DNA of 64,000 bases from Chrysoperla carnea (Eukaryota > Arthropoda > Insecta > Neuroptera > Chrysopidae), in assembly GCF_905475395.1 (NCBI RefSeq), contig NC_058341.1:64797501-64861500 (forward strand), in the 5' to 3' direction. A model generated the notes under the pieces. That model saw nothing but the letters and a program-made list of their open reading frames with translations. It ran no database searches and was not told the origin of the DNA. The translations under genes and the position numbers were made by a program. Of this stretch, positions 39,472 to 60,345 are shown piece after piece (position 1 is the first letter of the stretch; the number at the start of each line of letters is the position of its first letter).

Positions 39472-40279
39472 ATAAGCCGGGAAAAAGTGTCGATAGTGGA
39501 AAAGTGGAGAAACAGCACCAATTTTAATGAAAATTTTTGTAACGTGTTTATATGACCCCAAAGAACATTCCATCAACTTAACTTAGTCATAGTGGATAAT
39601 AGGGCCTCAGCGAGGGGCATATGTACTTTTGAAATGCTTATTGGGGCATTAAATCGTCATCTAGTCGCTATTTTTGATCGCTGAATATGAATTCGATGTC
39701 AGATTACTCGAATTCCGTTACGTATTTCGAAATCGTTTCATTTTTGATTGGAAATTTCACTTTTTTGTACAATAACACGGATTTTTCCGTATCTTATCTC
39801 AAATCTTATATCAAATAACACGGATTTTTCCACATCTTCCGAAAATCGTGCCATTTTTTATCCGAAATTTCACTTTTTGGCACAAAAAATATTAAATATT
39901 GACGTTGGAAATAATAAATTTTATATTTACACAATTATATCAAGGTAATAGTAGTTTAATATTTAGTTACTGGCAAAAATGGCACAATTTTCCATTTTTG
40001 AACCAAAGAGTGGAATTTCCGATCAAAAATCCTGATTAAGTGGCAGAATCCGTGTAATCTGACATCGGATTCGTATTCAGCAATCAAAAATAGCAACTAG
40101 ATGAGAATTTAAAGCATAATAAGAATTCAAACAAATTTTGGGCTATATACGTCCCTGCTCTGTGCGTTCCTATGAATAGGTTAAATTGGTTGAATGTTCC
40201 TTGGGGTCCTATAAACTCGTTACAAAAAGTTTCATTAAAATCAAAACTGTTTCCTAACTTTTCCTATGCATCCCTGCAT
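39472..40279. mobile_element. Second copy of the ATAAGCCGG element
   Basis: Starts ATAAGCCGGGAAAAAG and ends TTTTCCTATGCATCCCTGCAT. It shares AACTTAACTTAGTCAT and GATGTCAGATTAC blocks with 29337-29963. The right end is eroded. Confidence 0.65.
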
Positions 40280-40904
40280 GACCAAGAAAATATTTAATGT
40301 TCGACTTAAATGATAGTATTACTCGAGTCAAGCGATTGCTATCGGCACATCTAAATAGATTGGCAGATTTTAATATTTTATACCGACATGCAAATATGAC
40401 ATACATATAAGTTCTTAAAATTTTCAATATTTATTGACAACCGTCATACCATGTTGACAAACAACGGGTCTAGCCCGATCACGAAACTAATTAAAAATTT
40501 TCTTTTACCTATTATCGATCACTATTCAATGACCGTGAAAGTCAAAGTCTGAACTTTGCACAATTCTTTTAACCATAAAATTTTTGTAAAAGACTTTCTA
40601 AAATCATGCAGCTATTTCTTGTTTTATACTTTTTAGTTCGTTATAAAAACATGGTACATAGTTTTTTGCAGGCAATCCAATATCATTATTTTCCGTAATT
40701 AAATTATCTTTCATCTGATATCAATTTCGAATGGTTAACAGGTCGGTGATAAATAATGGTGTAGGCTTGCCAGCAAAAAACCGCTCATGGAAAACATTGA
40801 TTAAAATTAATTTAATTAAAAATAGCCGTGATCACTTTTCGATAGACAAGCTAGTCCCCTATACTATTATAGTTTTGAAAAAAAGGAAACTAAAACTAGT
40901 TCCA

Positions 40905-41178
40905 TCTAATGGTTTACAAGAGAAGTTCTGCGGATTAATGAGCCAAGTGAACTATGTTCCTCGTTTTCGAAGTTAAATCACTTTTTACGTCCCTAGTACT
41001 CTATAAAAATTTCAACTCGATATCTCTTTTCGGTTTTGATTTATCGTGAAGATGGGCTAACAAAATTTGACTAATTATGTGATTTTATAAACTCCTAAAT
41101 TTTGTTTATAGCATCACTAAATCTAAGCGTTATAAAATTAAATCTCTCAATCTGATATATTTCTTTTACAGGGTATAA
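40905..41178 (-). mobile_element. Partial Helentron-like element
   Basis: A diverged piece of the first family: TCACTTTTTACGTCCCTAGTA, CTCGATATCTCTTTTCGG, TAGCATCACTAAATCTAAGCG and the GGTATAAAA end. The hairpin end is missing. Confidence 0.5.
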
Positions 41179-41469
41179 AAATTATCATAATATCGTGAGG
41201 TTTAGGAGCTTGTACTATATTCGTAGAAAACTAAGTACCTATTTTGTATTAATTTCAATTACAATATTCAGAAGTGTAGAAGAATGGCTCCTTAAATATG
41301 GGAGAGTATGAACAATGCTATAAATTCGATTGTATGTTTCTAAAACATTTAAACCGAATTAAACTAAATTTATACTCTCCCATATTTAATTTGACTACAC
41401 TACCAAATAATATTCTACTAAGCTTCTAGAAGTCTTTAAAGCTTTGTTAAATTCTAAAATACTTATTTT

Positions 41470-41900
41470 TATACCATGTATATATGAAATATATCAAGGT
41501 AAATAAAGTTTAGTCCCAAGTTTGTAACGCTTAAAAATATTGATGCTATCAAAGAAATTTTGATGTAGGTGTTCATAAAATCACCTAGTTAGTCCATTTT
41601 CGGTTGTCTGTTTGTCAACACGATAACTCAAAAACGAAAAAAGATATCAAGTCGAAATTTTTATTGCGTGCTCAAGACAGGAAAGTGAGGTTCGAGGTTT
41701 GTAAACCGTTAGAGATAGAACAAAACTTTTTAAATATAAAAAATGTTCCTTATCCAAAAATAAACAACTTTTGTTTGAAACATTTTTTCGTAAACATCAC
41801 TGTTTCCCCGTTAGAGCTTAAATGAGGCGCAAATTATATAATATGTATGTTACTTACATGGTATTTCAACAATTAACTCAGTCAATTGTTTGTTTTCACT
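41470..41900 (+). mobile_element. Helentron-like element, shortened
   Basis: Starts ATACCATGTATATATGAAAT, has only a short GGTTGTCTGTTTGTC core, and ends CAATTGTTTGTTTTCACTTT. Internal deletions relative to the full copies. Confidence 0.7.
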
Positions 41901-42766
41901 TTTTATAACTAAATTGTTAAAAGAAGAAACTCTCGATTTTTTGTCATGTTATAAAATTCGCTCAGAATTGAAGGGGAAGTAAATAATTCGGACGCCATTT
42001 AATTGGTTTCAATTTTCTATTCTCTATCATCGTTATAATACATGAAAATAGATTAAATTTTCGTCATACAAAAAAGTAATTCAAATGTAGGTAAAAGTGA
42101 ATGGAAATTATCAGATTTAACTAAAATTGTTGTTTTTGAAGGTTTATAACATTTAACTCTCTCTGTGACCCGGTCATCCGTAAACAATAAAATTTATTGT
42201 TTCATAATTAAAATAATTGCGCATTCCAAAACTTTATGCAAAATTATTGCGCGTACGTACAATCGTTTAATTCAGATATTTTCGATATAATATTGGTATT
42301 AATCGACGGCGTTGTTTTCTCTCTATTAAATGCAAAAATGGTATATTTTTAAGTCGCATTTCCTCCGAATTCTAACGATTTTCGAAAAAATGTTTTAAAT
42401 TAAGAAATGTTAGTTTTTTTATTTGGATCAACTTTCTAATTTAAATTGTTATTCTATTTCTTACTGTTTAGGATCTAAGTTGACTATTGAAGCAACCCGG
42501 AGAACTAGGCCCAATCTGATGTCGTAATATGCTGTCCCCCCAACAAGCTCTGCAACTTTTGTCTTAAGTTATTTTTTGATTTGTTAACTACAAAACGAAT
42601 TCTTAGCCATATTATATTAAAATGGTCCACTCTGTATATTAGCATAAAAAGCTCAAATAATCGTATAGTACCCGAATGTTGTTTTATTTTATTTATAGAC
42701 AACGAATTGACGCGCATATAATTTTGCAATGAGTTTTGAAATGCGACGTCCATGCACAATTATTAT

Positions 42767-43285
42767 ACCATGTATATATGAAATATACATAGTATATTAA
42801 GTTTAGTCCCAAGTTTGTAACGCTTAAAAATAATGATGCTAGGAAAAAATTTTGTCATAGGTGTTCATAAAATCATCTAATTAGTCCATTTCCGGTTGTC
42901 CGTCCGTCCGTCTGTGGACACGATAACTCAAAAACGAAAAAAATATTGAGCTGAAATTTTTACAGCGTACTCAGGACTTAAAAAGTGAGATGGGTCCGTA
43001 GGACCCATCTTGTAAACCGTTAGAGATAGAACAAAAGTTAAAAAAATGTAAAAAATGTTCGTTATAAAAAATTAAACAACTTTTGTTTGAAACATTTTTT
43101 TCGTAAACATTACTGTTTACCCGTGAGAGCGCCAATTAGGCGGAAATTTTATAATATGTACTATACTTGATTATCAGTTATGTATGTGTCACATGTTTGT
43201 ATGTGTAATGTGATAAAGAAATCAACACTGACTATGCATGGTATTTCAACAATTAACTCAGTCAATTGTTTGTTTTCACTTGTTT
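42767..43285 (+). mobile_element. Helentron-like element nested in a TIR element
   Basis: A full copy (ATACCATGTATATATGAAAT ... CACTTGTT). Its right end touches AATTATGAAACAATAAATTT, the inverse of sequence at 42187-42210, so it inserted into the right part of an older inverted-repeat element (about 42130-43360). Confidence 0.7.
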
Positions 43286-44035
43286 TAATTATGAAACAAT
43301 AAATTTTATTGTTTACGGGAGCCCGGGTCATGGAAGTATGTAAGTTAACTGGTATTAACCTACAAAAATAAGTCGATATTTACCTATTTTTGAAGGTTAA
43401 TACCAGTTTATATAATGTACTAATCTATCTCACTAAATAATATATTGAGATCAATTTTAAAAATTTATATTTTTTAAATAAATAATACTATTCTAATGAA
43501 AAAAAGGGAAGGTTTATTTATGGCAAAAAAAAATTCCTAGTGGCATAATAGTACTTGAATCTGAGTAGGGCGTGTTATGGAGAGTTGAGAAAATCTAGAA
43601 ACCCCGATTTTTCGAAAAATCCAAGTCTGTCAAGTTTTGATCCTAAGCTGAAACTTCTCGGATTAAAACCTACCGAAAGCAGTCAGTAAACACTTACTGT
43701 ACGTTTAATTTAATATCCGCAAATAATGGGTTTAAAAGTTATACCACCTTTCATTTAAGCAAAATTTTAAAGCCAACATTTGCGGACAACCAATTAAGCG
43801 TAGTGTTTCCTAAATTCTCTATTGATATGTTTTACTACCATAATTCCAACTTAAGATAAAAATTTAGCAACCTCAGCTCTTGATATAATAAAATTTATTA
43901 ATTTACACTTGAAGGCTAAAGTTTTAACTTTTAGAGTCATCTAAATCACACACAAAACAATATAAAAAGACCTTTTATACTGAATTAACAATTAATAAAA
44001 ATATTAATTTTCATCTCGAAAAATGATTGTTTCAG

Positions 44036-44152
44036 TTCGCCATTACAAGTCGTACTCAGGACAAGGTTTTGTATGCCCAAGGAAGCTTTGTGTCAAAAAC
44101 CAACATTGAATGCCAAAGTGTAGGTCAAAAACTGTATACGGTGGATTGTTAA
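44036..44152 (+). other. Candidate terminal coding exon, unassigned
   Basis: Behind a plausible acceptor (GATTGTTTCAG) the frame reads FAITSRTQDKVLYAQGSFV then SKTNIECQSVGQKLYTVDC and TAA (38 codons). The base composition is less AT-rich than its surroundings. I do not recognise the peptide and see no partner exon, so it may be a relic of a gene or transposon or a chance frame. Confidence 0.25.
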
Positions 44153-44428
44153 GAGAATTTTTGAGGCTATAATTGGTTGGTTAACTCACCAAAGTGCAAA
44201 CAATATGTACTTTAAAAAAGAAAACGTATTCAAATAGATTTTCCTGTATTTTAGTTTTTTCTATTCACATATTTGTATGGGAATAGAAATAAGTAGTTTT
44301 CTCAATGTACAAAAATATGGAACTTATACATGATACTTAATTTCACTCTAATTTTCTTAGATATTAAACGGTTATAAGAAATATAAAAATTTACAGTTTA
44401 ATTTTAGTCGCATCAATGAATGCTTTTA

Positions 44429-45572
44429 CTCAGGAGTACTCAATAACAGCTCTGATTTTAATGAATTTTTAAAAAATGATTCTTTTTTGTATATTATTTA
44501 AAATCAGAAATATTTCAGAGGGGTGGGAGTAATCTGGAGGGGGAGAAGGCAATGTCCCGACTGATATATCGATACCCAACCTTAATCGCTAATGATAGAA
44601 GTTTCAAATTTCGAGACGATATTGTTTTTATACTGTAGGTGTTATTTAAGAAAGGATTTTTTGAAATTCATAAAGGAGTGTAAAAGGCGATAAAAGTTTG
44701 TATGAAAATATATACAAATGAGTTCACTATTTAACCGATTTAAAAAATTATTTCACCTATAGAGTAGTACACTATCAGCAAGTAACATGAGCTATATTCA
44801 GTTTTCAAAATAATTAGGGCTCTGCACCAAAAGTAAAGTCCGTTAAATAGTGAAACCGACATTTTTGAGTTCACTACATAAAATTTTAAAAATTATTCAT
44901 CTAGAGAATGCTACATTATCAGCAAGTGACATGGCCGTATTTTCTTTTCAAAATAATTAGGGATTCGCACTACAATATTTAAATAAATAAAACAATATTT
45001 GTGCAACTTATATAAAAATGCATTTCTGCAAAAAATGTATTTTAACTTACTAACAATAAAAATTAAATTTAACTTTTGGTGTGGAACCCTAATTTTTTTG
45101 AAAATAAAATATAACCCATGGTAATTGGTGATAGTGTAGCATTATGTAGGTGAAAAATGTTTTAATCGGTTAAGTAGTGAACTCAAAAATGTCAGTATCA
45201 TTTTTTAATGATTTTTACTTTTGATGCGGACCCTTAATTTTTTGAAAATAAAATACAACCTATGTTATTTTCTATTAATGCAGAATTTTATAGGTGAAAG
45301 AATTTTCAAAATCGGTTTTAGAAAACTGTAAAATGAAGATTAGTATATATTTGCATACAAACTTCCATCCCCTATTTCACTCTTAGGCACAGCACAAATT
45401 TCGAAAAATCTTTTCTGAAATGACACCCACAATATAAAATCAATATCCTCTCGAAATTTCAAACTTCATCATTAGCGATTTAGGCTGGGCGTTGATAAAC
45501 TAGTCGGGACATTGCCTTTTCCCCTCCAGATAATTTCCCCCCTCTGAAAGGTTTCTGATTTTAAACAATATA
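44429..45572. mobile_element. TIR element, AGTACTCAATAACAGCTC family, copy 2
   Basis: The left arm CAGGAGTACTCAATAACAGCTC and inner arms (AAGGCAATGTCCCGACT and AGTCGGGACATTGCC-like) match 10308-11172. The right terminal bases are lost. Several near-copies of TTATCAGCAAGTAACATG and TTTTCAAAATAATTAGG occur inside. Confidence 0.65.
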
Positions 45573-46303
45573 TAAAAAGGAACGCGACTCTATGTTATTT
45601 CCTTTACGCGACTAAATGGTATATCCAATTTATTTTTAATTCAGGTGCTCCAACCGAAGAAATTGAATGATTTGAAAAAAAGTTGTAAAATGGTAACGAA
45701 TGTAGAAAAACTAAAAACTGTGTGGTAGTATGCAGGCTTAAGGACTCTCCTACTGCAAACTGTCATACGTTTTGTGCATTTCAGCATTCTTTTTGCAGGT
45801 TTTTTAAATTTCTCATTTCTTCAATTTTCAGCACTTGAAATAAAATTGAACTTGATATGACATTTTAAACAGCTAATCTACCATCCTATTAAATTATTAT
45901 TTTGATTAATTATTATGTTTAGTATAAATGTTTTAAATTAGGGCATTTCGAATCGAACATGCCATACATGGAGACTAGAAAAAGAGACCAAACTCAAGCG
46001 GGAGAAATCAAGGTGCAAACGGAACTACTGACATCTTATTTGTGACAGGCATTTGTTTACATGACCATAGATATCCTTCTCTAGTCTTCATGATGCTATA
46101 CTTGAAATATCAGCATTTTATATCGATACTAAAACTGCTAACTTCATATCTGATCCTGATAGTTTCCTAGCGACATTCTAGTCGTTTATTGAACCTGTAT
46201 CGGATGCATTGAAGTGTCAGATTTTTCACTAGAGATTCATATAAGAGAGAACTCCTTATGTCTATCCTCTATATTTTGTTGAAATTTATAATTTAAGGAG
46301 AAA

Positions 46304-46420
46304 ATGAATGCTGACTTACGCATTTTGAACCAAACCGTTCAAAGCATAAGCGAATTTGTATACTTAAAATGTCGAATTAGTAGTACAAAAGACGTTGTAA
46401 GATGGAACTTCATCCATCTG
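46304..46420 (+). mobile_element. LINE RT fragment (thumb region)
   Basis: ADLRILNQTVQSISEFVYL then KCRISSTKDVVR resembles the RT block I.G..IE.V..F.YLG..IS.DG. It is cut off by a fold-back element starting about 46444. No other part is visible nearby. Confidence 0.55.
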
Positions 46421-46443
46421 ACGAGACACAACCAGATGAGACA

Positions 46444-46672
46444 CATCAATTTTTCCATTAACGGTTTTTTTGCAGGCAAGCTTATGCCATTATTCTTGTA
46501 ACTAAAATATATTTCTTCTGATACCAATTTCAATTGGTTATCAGATCGTTGTAGTTACCGTTGTACTTACCTTCTGTTAACCAATTGAAATTGGTATCAG
46601 AAGAAAGATAATTTAATTACGAAAATAATGGTACAGGCTTGCCTGCAAAAAACTGTTCATGGGAAAATGGAT
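46444..46672. mobile_element. Fold-back element
   Basis: Arms of about 95 bp (CTTCTGATACCAATTTCAAT at left; ATTGAAATTGGTATCAGAAG at right; outer TTTTTGCAGGCAAGC and GCTTGCCTGCAAAAAA) around a 35-bp centre. A diverged relative is at about 40660-40850. Overlapping frames here are repeat artefacts. Confidence 0.75.
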
Positions 46673-48116
46673 TAAAATTAATTTAAAAAAAAAAAGCTAC
46701 GAACACTTTTCAATACAAAAATTATGATAGGAGTGTTTAAAAACCAATAAAATTTCATTAAAAATACGGCTCGTCTGGTTATCACATGGGTATAGTTCGA
46801 TCTTATACCGTCTCTTAGACTATTGGTTCAAAAGTTTTTTTTTTTCAGATCAGATCTTATGCAAAAAATATTGGCATAAGATCTGATTTTGGTCAAATAA
46901 AGATTAAAAACCTGAAAATGGTAAACAAAGTTTTCGATATCATAAGGTCTATAATCAGAGTCTGCCTAGATTATCATAGTTCACAGGCACACGCATAATC
47001 AACTTTGTAATTACTTACTCAAACAAAATTTATTTATTACAAAATCTCAATTTTGTGTATGTGTCCTTTATGCCCTGTTGGACAACTTCTTGTGCCCTGT
47101 TGGAAAATTCTCGATTACGTAGTTTGAAATATGCCCACAAGCTTGAATTTGATAAATATCCGTTTTTGTTATTCTAACAATGAAAATCATCGAATAATGT
47201 ATGAAAAATTATTGCGTCCAATATTAAAATTAATGATTTTTAAATTTGTTATTAGGTGATCCTTTTCGTTAGAATAATAAAATAAAGGAATGTCCATCAA
47301 TTTCAAGCTTATGGACGTAATCAAAAATTTTCCGTGCCTACTTAAAGTGAACGCTTCGTTATCCAGAATTTTCTTAACTTTCTTTCGTTGTACAACAAGA
47401 CATAAAGAGGACATATACAAAGCCTCAACGGTGGAGCAATTAAGTTTTTTAGGAATGGTCGTGGTCTATAGTATGATAATCAAGAGCTTATGAATGATAT
47501 GAATATAATCAAACCCCACGAATACAGTATAAATATTTGTTTTGTTTGTGCCAACTTAATTTTTTTGGTTTGGAATAAAATGCTTAAATCAGTACCTCTC
47601 CTACGCACCAGCGAAATAAAGTGCTTGCTCGGTACCCGTTATCGTTTGTCAAATAGATAATATTTTCTAGTATTGAATGTACATTATGTTTTAGTTTTTA
47701 TTTAATAATTAAAAATATCTCAATTATTTTTAAAATTATTATTTCTTAAAATTAATGAAAATGAATTTTTTTTTTTAAGCCAAATGATATAGAAAATAAT
47801 ATTGATATTTTATTGGATCGTATTTTAATAAATCACGCTAATTAAAAATGTATGTTGTTTTTTATTTCTAGGGAACTTGAAATTCATATAATTTGTTATA
47901 AAAGCTCATCCAATACAAATTTAAGAGTTTTGTGGAACCTCGATTCTGTTGAAGTGTTGAAATGTTTTCACTTGTTTAATGAAATATTGTACAGTATGTT
48001 CAAACACTAGCCTGTAAATAAAATGTTAAATCTAGCCTAGAAGTGACTCAAAAAAAGAAAAAAAAAATTCAAATAGAAAGTCGCAAAGGCTCAAGAAGTG
48101 GGTTAAACAGTACAGA

Positions 48117-48318
48117 CATTATATGAATAGAGTGCGTGAGTAGCCATAAGTGACAATGTCTGCAGGTATGAGAGAGAACTCTGCCGAGCTACCGTATCTC
48201 TCTCTATGTATCATATGATGACGTCACCATAGAGAAAATGATATGGTAGCTCGCCAGCGTTCTTATCTGCGGACACTTTCACTGTTCTCTAGTGTACTCT
48301 GTTCTTATAATATTTCTA
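48117..48318. mobile_element. Fold-back MITE
   Basis: Inverted halves of about 95 bp around CATATGATGACGTCACCATAG: GTCTGCAGGTATGAGAGAGAACTCTG opposite CAGCGTTCTTATCTGCGGACA, each next to a GTAGCTCG block. No frame. Confidence 0.65.
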
Positions 48319-51069
48319 TGGGTTAAACTAACACAAACCCCCATTTACAAAAAATGGGTACATGACAATACAAAACACCTAAAAATAAATGGGTGTAAAT
48401 ATCTATAAAACATTCCTGATATAAAAGTTGGATTCATGAATCGTAAATTTCGGATTCACTATGTTATTTCAAGTGCTTTTGTCTTCTAAACGGTGCCAAT
48501 TTCTATAAAATTTTGGCAAAACAGACTCTCTATTTGAAGGAAGCATTTAAGAAGTGAATCCCTGAATTATTTTTAAGAATGTTTATTTTGAATCCGAAAT
48601 TTGAAATTTTTGAGGGATGTTAGTAACACAAAATATCCCGCTGTAAATAGCATTTTTGTTAATTCGCAATTAAAAACCAACGTAGATGTCAGCACTTGCG
48701 AATTTATAAGGTAGGTGTAACCGATTACATATAAATTAGTAAGAAATATGAAATGATAACTTAAAATAGCTTAGAGAAAAAATAGTAATTTAAAAATGTT
48801 TTCAGTATTAATTTTTTTTAAGTTAGTTAGGTTAGATATACCAATGAACATTAATAAACCTAGCTAGCGATAGTTACGGATTTTAAAATCAGGCGTCAGT
48901 CATTTTGCTTTTAATCTTTCAATTGTGAATTGCTATCTTTTAAAAAATTTCAAATAGAAAAAAATTAATGAATTTAAGGCAAATATTATGGGATTGTAGA
49001 GCATATTTCTCTCTAAGGTAGATTTATAGAACGGACAGCAGGACTTATTATATTAATTCGTTGTCAAAGGCATACCCAGATTTTGGCTCTTTGGCTCTGT
49101 GAGAAAACAAATTTCCATAACGAAAAAGTATTTGAGCTTCAAACGTGCTAATGAGACTCAGTGAAATATAAGGAAACTTTGGTTTCCATGCGTTATTTGA
49201 CATAAACTGAGACTTCTTACTTAAAGGAAAAATAAATGTTAGGTGAGATAATTTTTAAGATCAGGACCTGTAAAAGAAATTGTTTTTCGAATTTTTTATT
49301 CTACTCTCGTTTTTATCGAAAGAAATAGGTAAGTTTGAAGAAATAGCTATTCAAATTTTTTTTAAGTATTTTAATAGCTATTAATTATTTTATACTTTTT
49401 AGTCCGTCATAAAAACAATTTTTTATTTTTTGATACAAAATAAGAAATAAATAAAATTTTCTTTTTCATCATTTGCAGCAATTAGTACAAATTAGTAGCA
49501 TTTGCTTACTGTGAAGTTAATTCTATATTAAAAAATAATGTTCTAGAAAAAGAACTAATAATATGATGCTAAACGCCTAGTTAAAAGCTGGAAATACTTC
49601 AACTCTATACTTTCTCTGGTATTTATAGATGGTCTTATTCTCACCCCGTCGATTAGAGCGAACGGGACTCTAGTAATATAACTCAGATTTGAGACTTGAT
49701 TCATAATTTTGAATTCCATCTTGAGGTAACTAGGTGAAATAATGATGAAGTCATCAACGGTAGGATAATAGGTCTATATATATTACCTTAACCAACGGCA
49801 TCACAAAGAGAGGCAGGATAGTGGTCACCCCCCTGTAGAGATACGAAAAAAGCGAAATGATAGTAATTAATTGTGAGTTTTAGTATTCCCGCTCGAACAG
49901 TTGATATTCTATATTTTAGAATTGTAAATTTTATCTGCCCACTAGTAAATTGAAAAATTTTCAACAAGAAACTCATGATTTCATTCAGTTTGTGGAACAT
50001 TTTTGTACCACAGTATACAAAAAGCAGCAAGCTAGCAAGGGAATCTTCTTACTGACTGTTTTTGATTGGCTGCGGTTTAAACATATTGTCATTACACATT
50101 TGTATAATACTCTCTCACTCTCTGACACAATGATACCCTGCCTCACGCCCCTAAGTGAGACTCACCGTTCGGTTACATTCCATTCCTGCGTTTCTTCATC
50201 TATTACAAAATTATTTGTTAACGCAAATTAAACTTCCATGGTATTTTGACCCGCAAAGAACTTTAGTTTTTAAAACAAGCACATCTAATATTGCAACACT
50301 GATTCGCAGCAGACTTACAACTACATTTTTGGAATCCCTGCTCACCAAAAGATGACTGACTTAACGACTACGTTATCGATCCAAGTCATTTGACTAGTTA
50401 TATGATTGAATATCCGAATATATTCAGGCCGCTAGTTGAAAGCTCTCGACTCTGCTCAAACTGAATACTTAATATTTTCTTTTTTTTTTTGTTACTAACA
50501 ATAATAATTATTTAATAATTTATTTTTAATCTATCAAAAATCATTAATTAGTCAGTCTCAGTCAAAGTCGATTCGTTTTAATTTTTAGTTATAATGCTTC
50601 TAATTGGCTGCCTATTTTAATAAATAGCTAACTATCCGTGCATCGTATCGGATCAAAAAATGGAACAGGACTCGTCTTAAATTTTATTTTCTATCTAATG
50701 CAACAAAAGTGTGCGGTACATACGGAACACTCTCTGTATGTAATTCACTCAATTTAAACATGAAAAGTGAACGCTGCATCATATCAGATATTTTTGTTTT
50801 TTTGATATGTTGTTTGCAATGTAAAATCCAAATTTTCTACCTCGGCAGACGACCGGATCAAACCGAAAAATTAAAAAATCTTGAAAAATTTGACCTTACT
50901 TCACTTTGACGATTTTGACCTTTTCATAAAAAATTGTGATTTTCATTTTTAAAGAAGGTTAAATTTTCAACAATTTGAGATAGACAGTTTTTATATAGTT
51001 TGTCTCTTTTTCAAGTTACACGTTTTTTCGCAAATTTTTAATTGTAAAAAATGTTGTCTTAAAATATTA

Positions 51070-51325
51070 CAAACAATTAACTGAGTTGATCTCTGTATAG
51101 AAAATTTTGAATGTCAGTGCTTGTATTAGTTTTATTTTTTTTTTATAAATTAGAAGGGTTTATAAAAATACAAGTATTTATTTGTTTTTCGAAAATTTTT
51201 GAATATCACGGCTAAACAATGATGTTTTCGAAAAAAATTTTCAAACGGAAGTTCTTTATGTTTTATCATGAACATTTAATACAAACTTAAACTTTTGATC
51301 TATCTCTAACGGTTTACAAGAAGAA
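51070..51325 (-). mobile_element. Diverged Helentron-like fragment
   Basis: Pieces recognisable from the family: ACAATTAACTGAGTTGAT at the left and ATCTATCTCTAACGGTTTAC at the right. The rest is too changed to align by eye. Confidence 0.4.
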
Positions 51326-53216
51326 AATTTGCGAAAAATCATGTAACTTAAAAAATAGATAAACTTTGAAAAGCTGTATTTCCGAAACTATTGGTCCTAT
51401 AAAAACTGGCTTGGTCTCAAATTGTTGCAAATTTAACCATCTTTAAAAATGAACACCACATTTTTTTATGAAAAACCAGCCCCACAGTTCAAAATTTTCG
51501 AGGTTTTTTTATTTTTATTTTTCGGTATTTCATTTTATTGGTCGTCTGCGTATACATATATCAAAAAAACAAAAATAGCTTATTTAATGCAGCGTTCAAT
51601 GTTTAGTTTGATTAGCCAAATATTCTGTATAAAATTGAAAATTGATAACTACATAAAGATTTGAATTTCCTGAAAATTAGATATAATTTTACTGGACAAT
51701 AAATTATCTTATAAATTAGAAATAAAGAAACAAAGCAAATTTTTTTTTGTAAATTATAATAATGACGATAATGATTAAATACAGTAAATATATTTAATCC
51801 AAAAATTAAAAAAAAAAATACATTTGTATATACATGAATGAATGAAATTATTTTTAACCATAAGTTGCTACATAATTTTAATAATAATAATAATAATAAT
51901 ACTTGTACTTGACATAAGTATAATATTAATATATTATTATAAAAAATAATTTTTAAATTGTACTAAATTAACTTTTATTAAAAAACAAAACTTGGTTGCA
52001 ATGCATTATTTTATGCAAAACTCTCATCAACTCAAACATCTTCATATTGTTCTAATCTCTGACGCATGAACAAACAAACATTGCTCCAATTCATAAATTT
52101 AGTAGAAAAGTATTTAAAAAAAGCTTTTTATTTAAGTATACTATCTACATTACAATGTCTTCCTTTCCCATCCCTCATCCATCACAGTTTTACTTAATTA
52201 ACCCCACTTTAATTGTTTTGTTGATCCCTAGTATCCAGATAGATATTAAAGAATGTAGATATTTTTGAATCTAGTACAATTTAAACATAAATTTGTATTA
52301 AAAAAATATTTCTTAAAAAAATACCTACCTGTTGAATGAAACTGAATAAAAAGATCAAAAAGAGGGGAGGGGGTTGTGAATAGTGAATACATAGGTTGTG
52401 ATAGTGAACATGAACAAACGTATAAAAGGAATTTGAATGAAAACAAAGGGGTTAATATTATTTAAGAAGTAGAAGGTATTTTGTACGAAGCCATTATTTG
52501 TTGATTTTGATACATCTATATTAAAGACATATTATTTTAATACATTAATTTTTTTGTTTTTTTGTTTTAATGATTCCATAGTACTTATTTTATAATAATA
52601 ATAATAATAAATTCAAAAACGTGAGCTGTTATAATAAGCAAATCTCTACAGTTTACAATAAAAATTTTGATTTTGGTAAATAAAATATACAATTTCATTG
52701 TTGAGATTTTGTTTTTATTATTGATACATATCTCAATCGAATCCAAACGATAATAATTGATTGATTTGATCGATTGTATCAAAATAGATAGGATCAAAAA
52801 ATGAACAATGCAATTTGGCTGTGAATTACAAGAAAGTGGTGGTTTTTTTGTTTGTTTGTATGTTTTGTTGGTTGATTGCTTGTGGTTATAGATAATAATG
52901 TAATAAAATTATCGATGATGATTTTAACGGATCTTAACTTTAACCATCAAGTATTTATTTTACATGAGACAACACAAAAAAATGATTTATTATAAAGTCT
53001 GTTTTGTTTTATTTTGTATTTATATTTAAATGATTTGGATGGTGGGAGCCGTGAAAAAGTGTAAGTCACGATATTCTTTCCAAAACAATATAAAGAATGG
53101 GATACGGATACGGATAGGATATAATTCATGATTTGGGCATGCATGTATGTTTTGTTTGTAGGAAATAGAGGAGGATATCAAGGAAAATAATAATAAAAGA
53201 CAATTATTGGCGTCAT

Positions 53217-59701
<6,485 letters not shown>

Positions 59702-60345
59702 TTATTACCTATTCAAAATTGTGTTAAAAAAATATTTATATTGTATTAGCCCGTTGCACAGTGTTTCGTCTAATGCAAGCTAGCGGGACAAAATTATTTT
59801 TTGACTTATTTTTATTTTTTATGTATTTTCTGGGTATATTATGCTATTTTAAGAAAGAAAAAACATAATTTGTACACATTAATGTATGTAGACCGTAGAT
59901 CGGTATTGATATCACAATTTCGCACGTGTCATTACCATTCCCGGGGTGAAATGTAGGTAAACACGCTGTAATTAGGGGTATATACCTACATACGTACCTT
60001 ACTTACTAATTTGGGTAGAATTTATCATTTATACTTCCTTCAGGTAGATTTTAACATTAAAAAAAAAAAAGATGAATTGTCAAAAACTATATTTGATTCG
60101 GTTTCAATATTTTTTCAAATTTTTATATATTAAATTAACTAAAATATGGTAAAAATAAAATTAATAAGCTAAAGTACTAAGAAATTATTTTGAAATATAA
60201 AAAAACTTAAAACTATGTAGGTTAGTTGCTAGAAATATAAATCTTAAAACGAGTAACATATACTATATTAAAAAAAATACATAATACTACATTAAAAATA
60301 AAAAAAATAAATATTAAAAAAAGTTAATCAAGAAAAAATGTAAAG

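Larger units (their letters stand above)
45573..53216. other. Mostly non-genic stretch between repeats and mts
   Basis: Apart from the LINE fragment, two fold-back elements and a Helentron piece listed separately, I see no gene. The part right of about 51700 is poor in recognisable repeats and contains AT-rich simple repeats (AATAATAAT at 51880-51900); it may include the 3' UTR of mts. Confidence 0.45.

Noticed and set aside
46304-46533. Overlapping frames on both strands around 46400 as genes
   Set aside because: The plus frame is a LINE RT fragment running into a fold-back element; the minus frame is its shadow.
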